Source: JBCDCY01 sp039180875
GTDB taxonomy: Bacteria > Pseudomonadota > Alphaproteobacteria > Rhodobacterales > Rhodobacteraceae
DNA: 64,000 bases
Assembly: GCA_039180875.1 (NCBI GenBank)
Contig: JBCDCY010000014.1
Coordinates: 44,888-108,887, forward strand
Reading direction: 5' to 3'
Shown here in pieces: positions 33,387 through 41,585 of this stretch (its first letter is position 1; every line of letters starts with the position of its first letter). Below the pieces are notes generated by a model. It saw nothing but the letters and a program-made list of their open reading frames with translations. It did no database searches and had not been told where the DNA came from. Position numbers and translations under genes: made by a program.

Positions 33387-34634
33387 TTATTGGGCGAGTT
33401 CGACGGCGCTCACCATCTCTTCGGCCGCCGTCTCGGCATCGTACTCACCGTTGAAGTGCGCGGTGATGACGTCATACATCGCGTTCTTCACCGAGGCCGG
33501 GTTGGCGTGGCCATGGGCCATGGAGCCGTAAAGGTTGCCGCTGTCGGCCGCCGCCCGCAGATCGGCGATGCCTTGCTTGCCGCAGGCGTCGAACTCGGCG
33601 TCGGAGACGTCGGTACGGGCGGGCACCGAGCCCTTCACCACGTTGAAGGCCGACTGGAAGTTCGGCGACATGATCGCGCGGGCGAGCGCTGCCTGCTGAT
33701 CGGAGACCGTGCCGCCCTGGTCGAACATGGCGAACTGATCCGCGTTGAAGGTCACCTGCGCCTGGGTGCCCGGGAAGCGGAAGCAGAGGAAATCCTCCCC
33801 CGGCACCTGGCCCGCGTTCAGGAACTCCCCCTTCGCCCAATCACCCATCATCTGGAACGCCGCGTCGCCGTTGATCACCATAGCGGTCGCCAGGTTCCAG
33901 TCGCGACCGGAGAAGTTGTCGTCGACGAAGCCGCGCAGCGTCTCCATCCGGGCGAAGGTCTCGACCATGGTGTCGGAGCCGAGCGCCTCCTCATCGAGGT
34001 CGATGAAGGCGGCCTGGTAGAATTCCGGCCCCCCGGTCGACATGGCGACGGCGTCGAAGATCGTGGCGTCCTGCCAGGCCTGGCCGCCATGGGCGAGGGC
34101 GACCTTGCCGGCAGCCTCGACCGCCTCCATCGCCGCGACAAGCTCCTCCCAGGTCTGCGGCACGCCGACGCCCACCTCGTCGAGCACGGCCTTGTTGGCC
34201 CAGACCCAGTTGGTCGAATGGACGTTCACCGGGGCGGAGACCCACTGGCCGTCATGCTTGGAAAAGCCCTGGAGCGCGGCCGGCACCACGTCGTCCCAGC
34301 CCTCCTCGGCTGCGATGGCGTTGAGGTCGGCCAGCGCCCCCTCACCGGCCCAGTCCAGGATGTCGAAGCCGAGCATCTGCACCGCGGTCGGCGCGTTGCC
34401 GGAGGTGACGCGGGCCCGCAGCACCGTCATCGCCTCGCTGCCGCCGCCGCCGGCGACCGGCATGTCCTGCCAGCCGATGCCCTGGCCCTCCAGATCGTCC
34501 TTCAGCACGTTGAGCGCCGCGGCCTCACCGCCCGAGGTCCACCAGTGCAGCACCTCCACATCCTCGGCCACGGCCGGGAAAGCCAGGCCCATGGTCAAAG
34601 CGGCCGCCGCCACCGTTGCACGCAAATTCGTCAT
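33387..34634 (-). CDS. Extracellular carbohydrate-binding protein of ABC transporter
   Basis: A 415-residue family 1 solute-binding protein with a cleavable signal peptide (MTNLRATVAAAALTMGLAFPAVA, cut before EDVEV). The mature start VEVLHWWTSGGEAAALNVL is typical of CUT1 sugar-binding proteins, as are the later AMMVINGDAAFQMMGDWAKGEF-like segment (about residues 245-265) and the acidic C-terminus. It is the first gene of the transporter operon. The region upstream (34635-34775) carries an operator-like site at 34714-34735, suggesting control in common with the SDR/DUF993 and CoA-transferase units. Confidence 0.92.
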   Translation of the reverse strand: MTNLRATVAAAALTMGLAFPAVAEDVEVLHWWTSGGEAAALNVLKDDLEGQGIGWQDMPVAGGGGSEAMTVLRARVTSGNAPTAVQMLGFDILDWAGEGALADLNAIAAEEGWDDVVPAALQGFSKHDGQWVSAPVNVHSTNWVWANKAVLDEVGVGVPQTWEELVAAMEAVEAAGKVALAHGGQAWQDATIFDAVAMSTGGPEFYQAAFIDLDEEALGSDTMVETFARMETLRGFVDDNFSGRDWNLATAMVINGDAAFQMMGDWAKGEFLNAGQVPGEDFLCFRFPGTQAQVTFNADQFAMFDQGGTVSDQQAALARAIMSPNFQSAFNVVKGSVPARTDVSDAEFDACGKQGIADLRAAADSGNLYGSMAHGHANPASVKNAMYDVITAHFNGEYDAETAAEEMVSAVELAQ

Positions 34635-34713
34635 CTTATCCTCCCTTCGGTCCCCGTTTTCCGGGTGGGACCGGTGTCGTTGGTCAAACCGTCAGCCCCG
34701 CGAGGCCGGCAGC

Positions 34714-34735
34714 GTAACGCACCATTCGGTTACTT
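34714..34735. promoter_or_regulatory. Operator-like site upstream of the ABC transporter operon
   Basis: GTAAC-N10-GTTAC followed by TT. Its right 16 bases (CACCATTCGGTTACTT) match 12 of 16 bases of the palindrome at 26465-26484, including the whole GTTACTT half. It lies about 80 bases before the binding-protein start. It may be a second, weaker site for the same regulator; the match could also be chance. Confidence 0.4.
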
Positions 34736-34775
34736 GACCAGCGGGGACCGGCCGAGACTGGGCGGAAAACGATGC

Positions 34776-36041
34776 TCAGGCAATGAGGATCGCGCGGAAA
34801 TCGTTCACATTCGTCCCCGTGGGTCCGGTGACGAACAGATCGCCGAGCCGGTCGAAGGCCGTCCAGGCGTCGTTGTCGGCAAGGCGCGCGGCGGGATCGG
34901 CGCCGATCTCGCGCAGCCGCGCCCAGGTCGTGCCGTCGGCGAAGGCGCCGGCATTCGCCTCGGTCCCGTCGATGCCGTCGGTGTCGGCGGCGAGCGCGGT
35001 GATGCCCGCCTGCCCCGCGATGGTCGCGGCGAGGGAAAGCGCGAACTCCGCGTTCCGCCCGCCCCGGCCGCTGCCGCGCACCGTCACCGTGGTCTCCCCG
35101 CCGGAGAGCAGGACGACCGGCGCGGCGAACGGGCGGGCGTAGAGCACCACCTCGCGGGCCAGGGCGCCGTGCATCTTGGCGATCTCCCGCGCCTCCCCCT
35201 CCACCGCGTCGGAGAGGATAGCGGCCGCCACGCCCAGCTCCGCCGCCCGCGCCGCCGCCGCCTCGAGCGACAGGCGGGCGGAGGCGATGAGGCGGACCTC
35301 GTCGTTCGTATAGACTGCGTCATCGGGCTCCGGCGCATCGGCGGCCGGGCTTTCGAGATGGCGCAAGACGGAGGGCGGCAGATCCAGGCCGTAGCGCGCG
35401 ACGACCGCCTGCGCCTCCGCCCGGTTCCCCGGCCCCGGCACCGTGGGGCCGGAGGCGACCAGGGCCGGGTCATCGCCCGGAATGTCGGAGACCACCAGGC
35501 TCACCACCCGCGCCGGATGCGCCGCGGCGGCGAGGCGCCCGCCCTTGATCGCGCTCACGTGCTTGCGCACCACGTTCATCTCGCCGATCGGCGCGCCGGA
35601 GGTGAGGAGCGACGCACCCACCGCCGCCTCATCGTCCAGCGTCAGGCCGTTAGGGGGGAGCGGCAGCAGGGCCGAGCCGCCGCCGGCGATCAGGGCCACC
35701 ACCAGATCGTCCGGGCCGAGACCGCGGACGAGGGCCATCAGCCGCTCTGCCGCCCGCAACCCCGCGGCGTCAGGGACAGGGTGCGCCGCCTCCACCACCT
35801 CGATCCGCTCCGTCGGCGCGGCGTAGCCGTAGCGGGTGACGACGAGCCCCTCCAGCGGCCCGTCCCAGGCGGCCTCGAAGGCCGCGGCAAGCTGGGCCGC
35901 GCCCTTGCCCGCGCCAACCACCACCGTCCGGCCCCGGGGCCGCGCCGGCAGATGCGGCGCCACGATCCGGGCCGGATCGGCGGCGGCGACCGCAGCCTCG
36001 AACAACGCCTGCAGCAACGCCCGCGGCTCCATGCTCGTCAT
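34776..36041 (-). CDS. Glycerate 2-kinase (MOFRL family)
   Basis: A 421-residue kinase that phosphorylates D-glycerate, often named GckA or TtuD. From ATG at 36041 (a second ATG three codons in is equally possible) it shows VVVGAGKGAAQLAAAFE, VVALIAGGGSALLPLPP (about residues 115-131), GEMNVVRKHVSAIKGGRLA, VSDIPGDDPALVASGPT, and the C-terminal MOFRL block LSGGETTVTVRGSGRGGRN with DTDGIDGTEANAGA. Much longer upstream frames are artefacts of GC content. It is a common last step of tartrate, hydroxypyruvate and sugar-acid catabolism, which fits the dehydrogenases nearby. Confidence 0.92.
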   Translation of the reverse strand: MTSMEPRALLQALFEAAVAAADPARIVAPHLPARPRGRTVVVGAGKGAAQLAAAFEAAWDGPLEGLVVTRYGYAAPTERIEVVEAAHPVPDAAGLRAAERLMALVRGLGPDDLVVALIAGGGSALLPLPPNGLTLDDEAAVGASLLTSGAPIGEMNVVRKHVSAIKGGRLAAAAHPARVVSLVVSDIPGDDPALVASGPTVPGPGNRAEAQAVVARYGLDLPPSVLRHLESPAADAPEPDDAVYTNDEVRLIASARLSLEAAAARAAELGVAAAILSDAVEGEAREIAKMHGALAREVVLYARPFAAPVVLLSGGETTVTVRGSGRGGRNAEFALSLAATIAGQAGITALAADTDGIDGTEANAGAFADGTTWARLREIGADPAARLADNDAWTAFDRLGDLFVTGPTGTNVNDFRAILIA

Positions 36042-36190
36042 CCCTGTCCACCCCGGCGAGCGCTCGCGACGCGCGCCCATGCCATAGGCGGCCTGCGAAC
36101 GCGTGGCGTCAAGCGGCCGGTCGGAGGAGCGCGCATCGTCGTTGTCGAGGGTCTGGCCGCGATCCGTCAGCCGGGCGGCCGCCCGTCGCC

Positions 36191-37705
36191 CTAGGGCCTG
36201 CGGTAGCGTCCGCCGATGGCGCGGGAGCGCACGGCCGCCGGCGGCAGGCCCACGGCACCGCCCCGGGCGAGGATCCGCGCCCGGGCGCGGTGGCGCTCGA
36301 CTTGCAGGCGCACCCGGTCGTGGGCCGCCTGGGCCGGCGTCCGTTGCGGTTGGGGAACGATCACGGGGTGCCGGTGGGGATGCGGGATGGGGCCGAGCCC
36401 CTCGCGCCAGGTGCGCAGGCCCGGCGGCTGGCGCAAGGCCGCGGGATGGCGCCGAAGCGCACCGCTCACCACCACCCCGGTCGCCGGATTGGGCGTGAGG
36501 CGCAGCCCGACCCCCGGGCGCGGGCCGAAGATCCGCCGCCCCGAACCGAAGCCGACGCCAAGGGCCGCGCGCCGGGCCTGAAAGCCGTAGGTCGCCGGGC
36601 GGTGCAGAAAGACGCCGAGGCCCAGCCCGGCCGGTCGCCTTGCGTGCCAACCGCTGCCGAACACCACGGTGCCCCAGCCGAGATAGGCGAAGCGCACCCC
36701 GGCGCTCCGCGCAAACAGCACCGCGCCGGCCTCGCGTCGGAGCAGGCGGACATAGGTGAGGTTGTAGACCGGCGCCGTCGGTGGAATGCGGTAGATCTCG
36801 GCCGGCAGCTCCACCGCCACCCGCCAGGGGCCGAGCGCCGCCGCCGCCACGTACCAGGCGCCATCGTGCATCAGGTAATAGCTCTGGTCGAACGCAAGGA
36901 TTTGCGCCTCGCTGTTCACCGCGTAGCTGAGCGCCGTGCCCTCGACCGGGGCAAAGACCGGCGCGCCGCGATAGCTCACCTCCGGTCCCGGGGCGTCACG
37001 GGCGATGCGCACGACCTCCTCCCGCTCGGTGAGGCGGCGGAGCGCGCGCGCCTCCGGCGTGCCAGGCACATGGGCCCGGAGCCGCGCCAGATCCGGCGTC
37101 GCCGGCAGGCGGGCGAAATCGGCGGGCAGGTCGGGGGTGGCAAAGCGCCAGGGTCCGTCGAGGGTCGCCGCCCGAAACCAGCGCCCGGAGATCAGCACGA
37201 ACCAGGCCTCGCGCGTGCGGTCGCGCAGCACCGCGGCATCGACATTGGTCGCGAGGGACAATGTGGTCTCGGGGATCGGCACAAGCTCCGGCTGGCCGTC
37301 GAAGGCGAGGAGCTCGGCCGGGGTGTCGCTGTAGTGCACCTGCCCCGGCGCCTCGCCCGGCAGGCCGCGACCGGCGGCCTCCGCCAGGCGCGGGGGCAGT
37401 TGGCCGGGCAAGGCTGGCAGCAGGCGCCAGGGGCCCGCCACCGCCGGCGCCGTCAACCAGCGTCCGCCGGCGCGCACCCAGAAGGCGCCGTCGGCGGCGA
37501 AAAGCGGCACGCTGGCGTTGCTTACCCGCGCGATCTCCGGCGTCTCCTCGAGCGGCGCCAGCACCGGCGGCCCGTCGGTCTCGATCAGCAGGGTGGGCTC
37601 GAAGGCCGCGACGATCTTGGGCGGGGCAGCCGACAAGCCCTCGACATCGGCACGCGCAGCAAGCGGCATGAGCATCAGCGCCAAAGCCAGGATCGCATAT
37701 CGCAC
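36191..37705 (-). CDS. Exported protein with three tandem tryptophan-rich repeats
   Basis: A 504-residue protein started at GTG 37705, which has GAGGT 5 bases upstream and begins a signal peptide (VRYAILALALMLMPLAARA). Three repeats share the pattern aromatic-F/Y-x-G-x-W-F/Y-x-A-x-G-P-W-x-LP: FWVRAGGRWLTAPAVAGPW (about 105-125), WFVLISGRWFRAATLDGPW (about 185-205) and YYLMHDGAWYVAAAALGPW (about 290-308). Each is preceded by a PPVLAPLEETP-like strand motif. A glycine-rich middle and a His/Arg/Pro-rich C-terminus follow. I recognise the repeat from a widespread uncharacterised proteobacterial family of exported proteins but can name no function. The extended frame upstream covers a tRNA gene and is rejected. 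Confidence 0.72.
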   Translation of the reverse strand: MRYAILALALMLMPLAARADVEGLSAAPPKIVAAFEPTLLIETDGPPVLAPLEETPEIARVSNASVPLFAADGAFWVRAGGRWLTAPAVAGPWRLLPALPGQLPPRLAEAAGRGLPGEAPGQVHYSDTPAELLAFDGQPELVPIPETTLSLATNVDAAVLRDRTREAWFVLISGRWFRAATLDGPWRFATPDLPADFARLPATPDLARLRAHVPGTPEARALRRLTEREEVVRIARDAPGPEVSYRGAPVFAPVEGTALSYAVNSEAQILAFDQSYYLMHDGAWYVAAAALGPWRVAVELPAEIYRIPPTAPVYNLTYVRLLRREAGAVLFARSAGVRFAYLGWGTVVFGSGWHARRPAGLGLGVFLHRPATYGFQARRAALGVGFGSGRRIFGPRPGVGLRLTPNPATGVVVSGALRRHPAALRQPPGLRTWREGLGPIPHPHRHPVIVPQPQRTPAQAAHDRVRLQVERHRARARILARGGAVGLPPAAVRSRAIGGRYRRP

Positions 37706-37773
37706 GGGGCACCTCGATCCGTTGTCCGAGCCCCTCGATATGGGGCCGCGGGGCGCCGAAAGCCAGGGAGGGA

Positions 37774-37849
37774 TGGTGCCGGCAGAGGGACTCGAACCCC
37801 CGGCCTTCGGTTTACAAAACCGCTGCTCTACCAGCTGAGCTATGCCGGC
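37774..37849 (-). tRNA. tRNA-Thr (anticodon TGT)
   Basis: A complete cloverleaf on the minus strand. The 7-bp acceptor stem is GCCGGCA/TGCCGGC with encoded CCA, the D arm is GCTC-AGCTGGTA-GAGC, the anticodon loop is TTTGTAA giving TGT, and the T arm is GGGGG-TTCGAGT-CCCTC. The anticodon stem has one G-A mismatch at its outer pair (27-43). It lies between the signal-peptide gene at 36191-37705 and gapR. Confidence 0.93.
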
Positions 37850-37912
37850 CCGTCGATCGTCAGGTCCCCTAGCGCGCGGCGGGCCCGGCTGGCAAGCCTT
37901 GGCACCTAGGGC

Positions 37913-37949
37913 GGATTTCGATCCGACTGGCTCAGTCAGGTCGAGATCC
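37913..37949 (-). terminator. Long imperfect hairpin downstream of gapR
   Basis: GGATCTCGACCTGACTG and CAGTCGGATCGAAATCC around the loop AGC: a 17-position stem with two mismatches and one G-U pair. It begins 31 bases after the gapR stop and ends 63 bases before the tRNA gene. There is no T-run after it, so it may be an intergenic palindrome or an RNA-stabilising end rather than a classical terminator. Confidence 0.55.
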
Positions 37950-37980
37950 AAGAGAGGCAAGCCGTTCAGGTCGTGGCACT

Positions 37981-38244
37981 TTAGAGGGCGAGGGCGTCGC
38001 GATAGACCTGCAGCACCGCCTCCTCTTCCGAGAGCTTCTGGGGGTCTTTCTTGCGCAGGCTGACGAGCTGGCGGAGCGCGCGGGTGTCGTAGCCGCGAGC
38101 CTTGGCCTCGGCCATCACCTCCTTCTGCTGGTCGGCGATGTCCTTCTTCTCCGCCTCCAGCCGCTCATAGCGCTCGATGAAGGCGCGGAGCTCTCCCGCG
38201 GCCACCCGGAACGTCGCGCCCGTCTCGTCCTGCTGATCGTCCAT
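37981..38244 (-). CDS. gapR: GapR (DUF2312/UPF0335) DNA-binding protein
   Basis: In Caulobacter, GapR is a nucleoid protein that binds overtwisted AT-rich DNA ahead of polymerases and stimulates topoisomerases. The 87-residue protein has the family sequence: the long helix AGELRAFIERYERLEAEKKDI, then QKEVMAEAKARGYDTRALRQLV and LRKKDPQKLSEEE. Length and pattern are normal. It is a single-gene unit between the tRNA-Thr hairpin and a small membrane-protein gene on the other strand. Confidence 0.93.
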   Translation of the reverse strand: MDDQQDETGATFRVAAGELRAFIERYERLEAEKKDIADQQKEVMAEAKARGYDTRALRQLVSLRKKDPQKLSEEEAVLQVYRDALAL

Positions 38245-38389
38245 CGACGTCCCCCTTGACCATCATCGGCGCGCGACCCTAGGGATCGCCCGGGCCCATC
38301 GCAAGGGTCGACGGAGGGGTCTTGGAGCCGATGAGAGACTGCGTCGCGAGGGACGGGACAGCCCGCCAATGGCCGGGGAGCGGCGCCCG

Positions 38390-38602
38390 ATGAGCCTGCT
38401 CTCCATCATCGGCATCGCCATGACCGGCCTCGGCCTCGCCGGGCTTGCCTACTGCATCCGAGAGGCGCGCCGGATCCGCGGCCCGGAGGTGAGCGACAAC
38501 GACCGCCGCACCCGCCTCGCCCGCCTGGTCGCGGTCAATATGGGGGCAGTCGCGGTGGCCTTCCTCGGCCTCGGCCTGGTGGTGATGGGCTTCCTGATTT
38601 AG
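38390..38602 (+). CDS. Small two-helix membrane protein of unknown function
   Basis: A 70-residue protein from ATG at 38390 (GGGGAG about 9 bases before it), or 77 residues from ATG at 38369. Two hydrophobic helices (LLSIIGIAMTGLGLAGLAYC and LVAVNMGAVAVAFLGLGLVV) flank a strongly basic loop with REARRIRGPEVSDNDRRTRLARL. The pattern is consistent with an inner-membrane hairpin having both ends outside and the basic loop in the cytoplasm. No family is recognised. It is divergent from gapR and convergent with the DUF3800 gene, whose stop is 30 bases away. Confidence 0.6.
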   Translation: MSLLSIIGIAMTGLGLAGLAYCIREARRIRGPEVSDNDRRTRLARLVAVNMGAVAVAFLGLGLVVMGFLI

Positions 38603-38631
38603 GGGCGTCGGGACTGAGCTCTTAAAGACCC

Positions 38632-39822
38632 TTAGGTCTGATCTTCTCCGGCGAGCTTCAATGGGCGCCTCTGGTACGGCATCAACCCATCCTCATCGTA
38701 GGCGGCGATCATTCGGCGGCGTTGTTGTTCATTGCCCGCGATCATTTTTTGCGCCGCCTGCTCCATCTCGGGCGTCAGTTCCATCGCCATTAATTGGCGA
38801 TATTGCTCTTCCACCTGCCGACCGACTCCATCGAAAGAAAAGTCGCTGTGGTAGCCCTTCTTGAAAACATAGTTCAGAAGCCGCCCCGATGCGGGCGGGA
38901 GGTGCTTTCCGGAGAGATGCTGCCGGAACAACCACAAGACTAGATCGGCGATCTGAATTCCTGCGCTGTCGTCCGAAGCGGAAACTTCAAAGGTAGACCC
39001 CACAACCTTCTGAAAAACAATGGTCTCGCCAGGTCGATGGATCGGCTCATCGGAGGCGTTAGAGAACATCTCATGCCACTCAGCGAGCGACCCCTCGAAC
39101 TGAGACTGTCGATCATGGACAATTCTCCTCAAGGGCCGACGCCAGCGCTTCGAGAAACCCTCAAGGCCATCGAGAAGGTTTGCGAAAGCAACCATGTTAG
39201 GCATGTGGCCATTCTTGGCCTGCCGTCCTGCAATGAAGATGTCGAGTGCTTCTGGATGATCGCGAGACCATGTTAGCGTTTCGGTTACTACTTCACGTGA
39301 GCGCGCATCTGCCAAAGTCGGCACCTGCGCCAAAAGAGCTTCGCAGATACCGGGAATTTTCTGGCGGGCAGTCTTTTCGTTCCGCGCCATCAGCATGTCC
39401 CAAAAGTCGCGAGCAATCTGCTCAGTGATCAAGGTAGCAACCTTGAAGCAAAGGATCATCTTCAGAGGTTTGATATTGTACGCGGACCAAGAGGCAGCTG
39501 GGTTTTCTCCAGAATCGAAGAAAACGTCGTAGACCTTGGTTGCCAGTAGATATCGCTTCTCTACCCGAGATACGAAGAAGCGGGCATCGATCTTCTTAAG
39601 TAGTTTGAAGATGTCACCCGCAGCGTTCTCGACTGGTCCCATTCCCATCACGGAGGCATGTAGGGCCGGGACGCTCGCTCGCACGGAAATCGACTGGAGC
39701 GTCTTTCCATGAAGAACGTCGAAATTCGTCTTCGTGATCAATGCGCCCGTGAAAAAGTCAGGCTGATCTGAGTCAAAGATATTTTTACCGGTGTTGCCGG
39801 TCTCATCCACGTAGGCGAACAT
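38632..39822 (-). CDS. DUF3800 domain protein, base composition unlike its neighbours
   Basis: A 396-residue protein with the DUF3800 pattern: N-terminal MFAYVDETGNTG with acidic residues, and C-terminal SASDDSAGIQIADLVLWLFRQHL (about residues 280-302). The arrangement of acidic residues recalls RNase H-like folds, but no activity is established in what I know. Its coding sequence is clearly less GC-rich than the flanking genes, with many A/T third positions, and it stands alone between core genes. Both facts suggest recent acquisition. DUF3800 genes are often seen in variable or defence-rich regions, but no partner gene is present here. Confidence 0.8.
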   Translation of the reverse strand: MFAYVDETGNTGKNIFDSDQPDFFTGALITKTNFDVLHGKTLQSISVRASVPALHASVMGMGPVENAAGDIFKLLKKIDARFFVSRVEKRYLLATKVYDVFFDSGENPAASWSAYNIKPLKMILCFKVATLITEQIARDFWDMLMARNEKTARQKIPGICEALLAQVPTLADARSREVVTETLTWSRDHPEALDIFIAGRQAKNGHMPNMVAFANLLDGLEGFSKRWRRPLRRIVHDRQSQFEGSLAEWHEMFSNASDEPIHRPGETIVFQKVVGSTFEVSASDDSAGIQIADLVLWLFRQHLSGKHLPPASGRLLNYVFKKGYHSDFSFDGVGRQVEEQYRQLMAMELTPEMEQAAQKMIAGNEQQRRRMIAAYDEDGLMPYQRRPLKLAGEDQT

Positions 39823-40017
39823 TTTTTGCCGTCATTTTTTGGGGTCCCAGTTGCGTCTTAGGAAGATATGGCTGCTTTGATGATACCAGGCAACCTGAAC
39901 GGGATCGCATGAGAACCTGCAGTTGAGACGCGGATCCGCCTTCAACCTTGTCCTCGGATTATTCGCGCGTGCCTCGAACGGCAGCAAAGCCCGCAAACCC
40001 ATTACCCCGAGCCGCGA

Positions 40018-41361
40018 TCAGGCGCTGGCGGCTTCCACCTCGGCTGCGATGCCGTCGACGACTTCGGCGAGCAGGGTGGGGTCCTCGCACTCGCCCATCA
40101 CGCGGACCAGGGGCTCGGTCCCCGACTTGCGGATGACCAGGCGGCCGGCCGCGCCAAAGCGGGCCTCGCCGTCGGCGATGGCGGCCACGACCGGTGCGGC
40201 GGAGAGGGGATCGGCCCCGGCGCCGTAGCGCACGTTGCGCAGAAGCTGGGGACAGGGCTCGAACACCTGCATCAGGGCGCTGGCCGGCCGGTCGCTCTCG
40301 ACCAAGGCGGCGAGGACTTGCAGCGCGGCGATCAGGCCGTCGCCGGTGGTCACGTAGTCGGTCATCACGATGTGGCCCGACTGCTCTCCGCCCAGGTTGT
40401 GGCCCTGGCTCCGCATCGCTTCGACCACGTAGCGGTCGCCGACCCGCGTGCGCTCCAGCGTCAGGCCGGAGGCGCCGAGATGGCGCTCCAGCCCCAGGTT
40501 CGACATGATCGTCGCCACCAGGGTGCCGTTGGCGAGGCGCCCGGCCTCGGCCCACCGGGTGGCGATCAGGGCCATGATCTGGTCGCCGTCGGCGATCTGC
40601 CCGGTCTCGTCGATCAGCAGCACCCGATCGGCGTCGCCGTCCAGCGCAATGCCGAGATCCGCGCCCGCCTCCCGCACCGCGGCGCAGACCGCTGCCGGCG
40701 CCATGGAGCCCACGCCGTCGTTGATGTTGAAGCCGTCCGGCGCGTCGCCGAGGGCGATGACCTCCGCCCCGAGTTCCCAGAGCACGTCGGGCGCCGTGCG
40801 ATAGGCCGCGCCGTTGGCGCAATCCACCACGATCTTGACGCCGTCGAGGCGCAGATGCTTCGGAAACGTCGTCTTGGCGAACTCGATATAGCGCCCGCGC
40901 CCGTCGTCAATCCGTGTGGCCCGGCCAATCTCCGCGGGCTCAGCCAGTTCTGGCGTCGCGTCCAGCAGCGCCTCGATCTCCGCCTCGGCCTCATCCGACA
41001 GCTTGAAGCCGTCGGGGCCGAAGAACTTGATGCCGTTGTCCTCGAACGGGTTGTGAGAGGCGGAGATCATCACGCCCAGGTCCGCCCGCATGGAGCGGGA
41101 GAGATAGCCCACCGCCGGCGTCGGCACCGGGCCGAACAGGAAGACGTCCATGCCGACGGCGGTGAAGCCGCTCGTCAGCGCATATTCCAGCATGTAGCCC
41201 GAGCGGCGGGTGTCCTTGCCGATCACCACCCGGTGGGCATGGCCGCCGTTCTGGAAGAACTGCCCGGCCGCCATGCCGAGCCGCAGCGCCATCTCCGCCG
41301 TCATCGGCGCGCTGTTGGCGCGGCCCCGGATCCCGTCCGTGCCGAAATATCTGCGCGTCAT
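40018..41361 (-). CDS. glmM: Phosphoglucosamine mutase
   Basis: Converts glucosamine-6-phosphate to glucosamine-1-phosphate for peptidoglycan and LPS precursors. The 447-residue protein begins RRYFGTDGIRGRAN, has the phosphoserine loop MISASHNPFEDNGIKFFG (Ser near residue 101), the metal loop ALDGDADRVLLID (about 238-250), the sugar loop GEQSGHIV and the phosphate-binding IRKSGTEPLVRVM near the end. It is transcribed alone. About 195 bases separate it from the DUF3800 gene, and it is divergent from the sulfite-reduction operon. Confidence 0.96.
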   Translation of the reverse strand: MTRRYFGTDGIRGRANSAPMTAEMALRLGMAAGQFFQNGGHAHRVVIGKDTRRSGYMLEYALTSGFTAVGMDVFLFGPVPTPAVGYLSRSMRADLGVMISASHNPFEDNGIKFFGPDGFKLSDEAEAEIEALLDATPELAEPAEIGRATRIDDGRGRYIEFAKTTFPKHLRLDGVKIVVDCANGAAYRTAPDVLWELGAEVIALGDAPDGFNINDGVGSMAPAAVCAAVREAGADLGIALDGDADRVLLIDETGQIADGDQIMALIATRWAEAGRLANGTLVATIMSNLGLERHLGASGLTLERTRVGDRYVVEAMRSQGHNLGGEQSGHIVMTDYVTTGDGLIAALQVLAALVESDRPASALMQVFEPCPQLLRNVRYGAGADPLSAAPVVAAIADGEARFGAAGRLVIRKSGTEPLVRVMGECEDPTLLAEVVDGIAAEVEAASA

Positions 41362-41585
41362 CCTGCCCTCGGTCCCACGCGGCCGCTGCCGTCCCTCACA
41401 CCCGGCACAGTCTCATGGACCGGTGGCTGACGGCAATAGAGGGTGGCAGTTTCACATTTTCACAGTCAATTTACGTGTAATGTTTAGTGATGTTTCATAG
41501 AGATGTATAAACTTGAATATCACAGCACACTGCACCCATCTTGCTATCCCAACACACCGCCAACGTATATGGCAGGAGATCCGAG

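Noticed and set aside
36042..36650. A 624-residue extension of the glycerate kinase frame.
   Set aside because: The extension is Arg/Pro/Ala-rich low-complexity translation antisense to the repeat-protein gene. Family sequence starts near 36041.
37706..37960. N-terminal extension of the exported repeat protein.
   Set aside because: It would read through the tRNA-Thr gene and precede the clear signal peptide at GTG 37705.
41362..41585. Cysteine-regulon operator before the sulfite-reduction operon.
   Set aside because: The region is AT-rich and surely regulatory, but I could not identify a palindrome or known motif with confidence.
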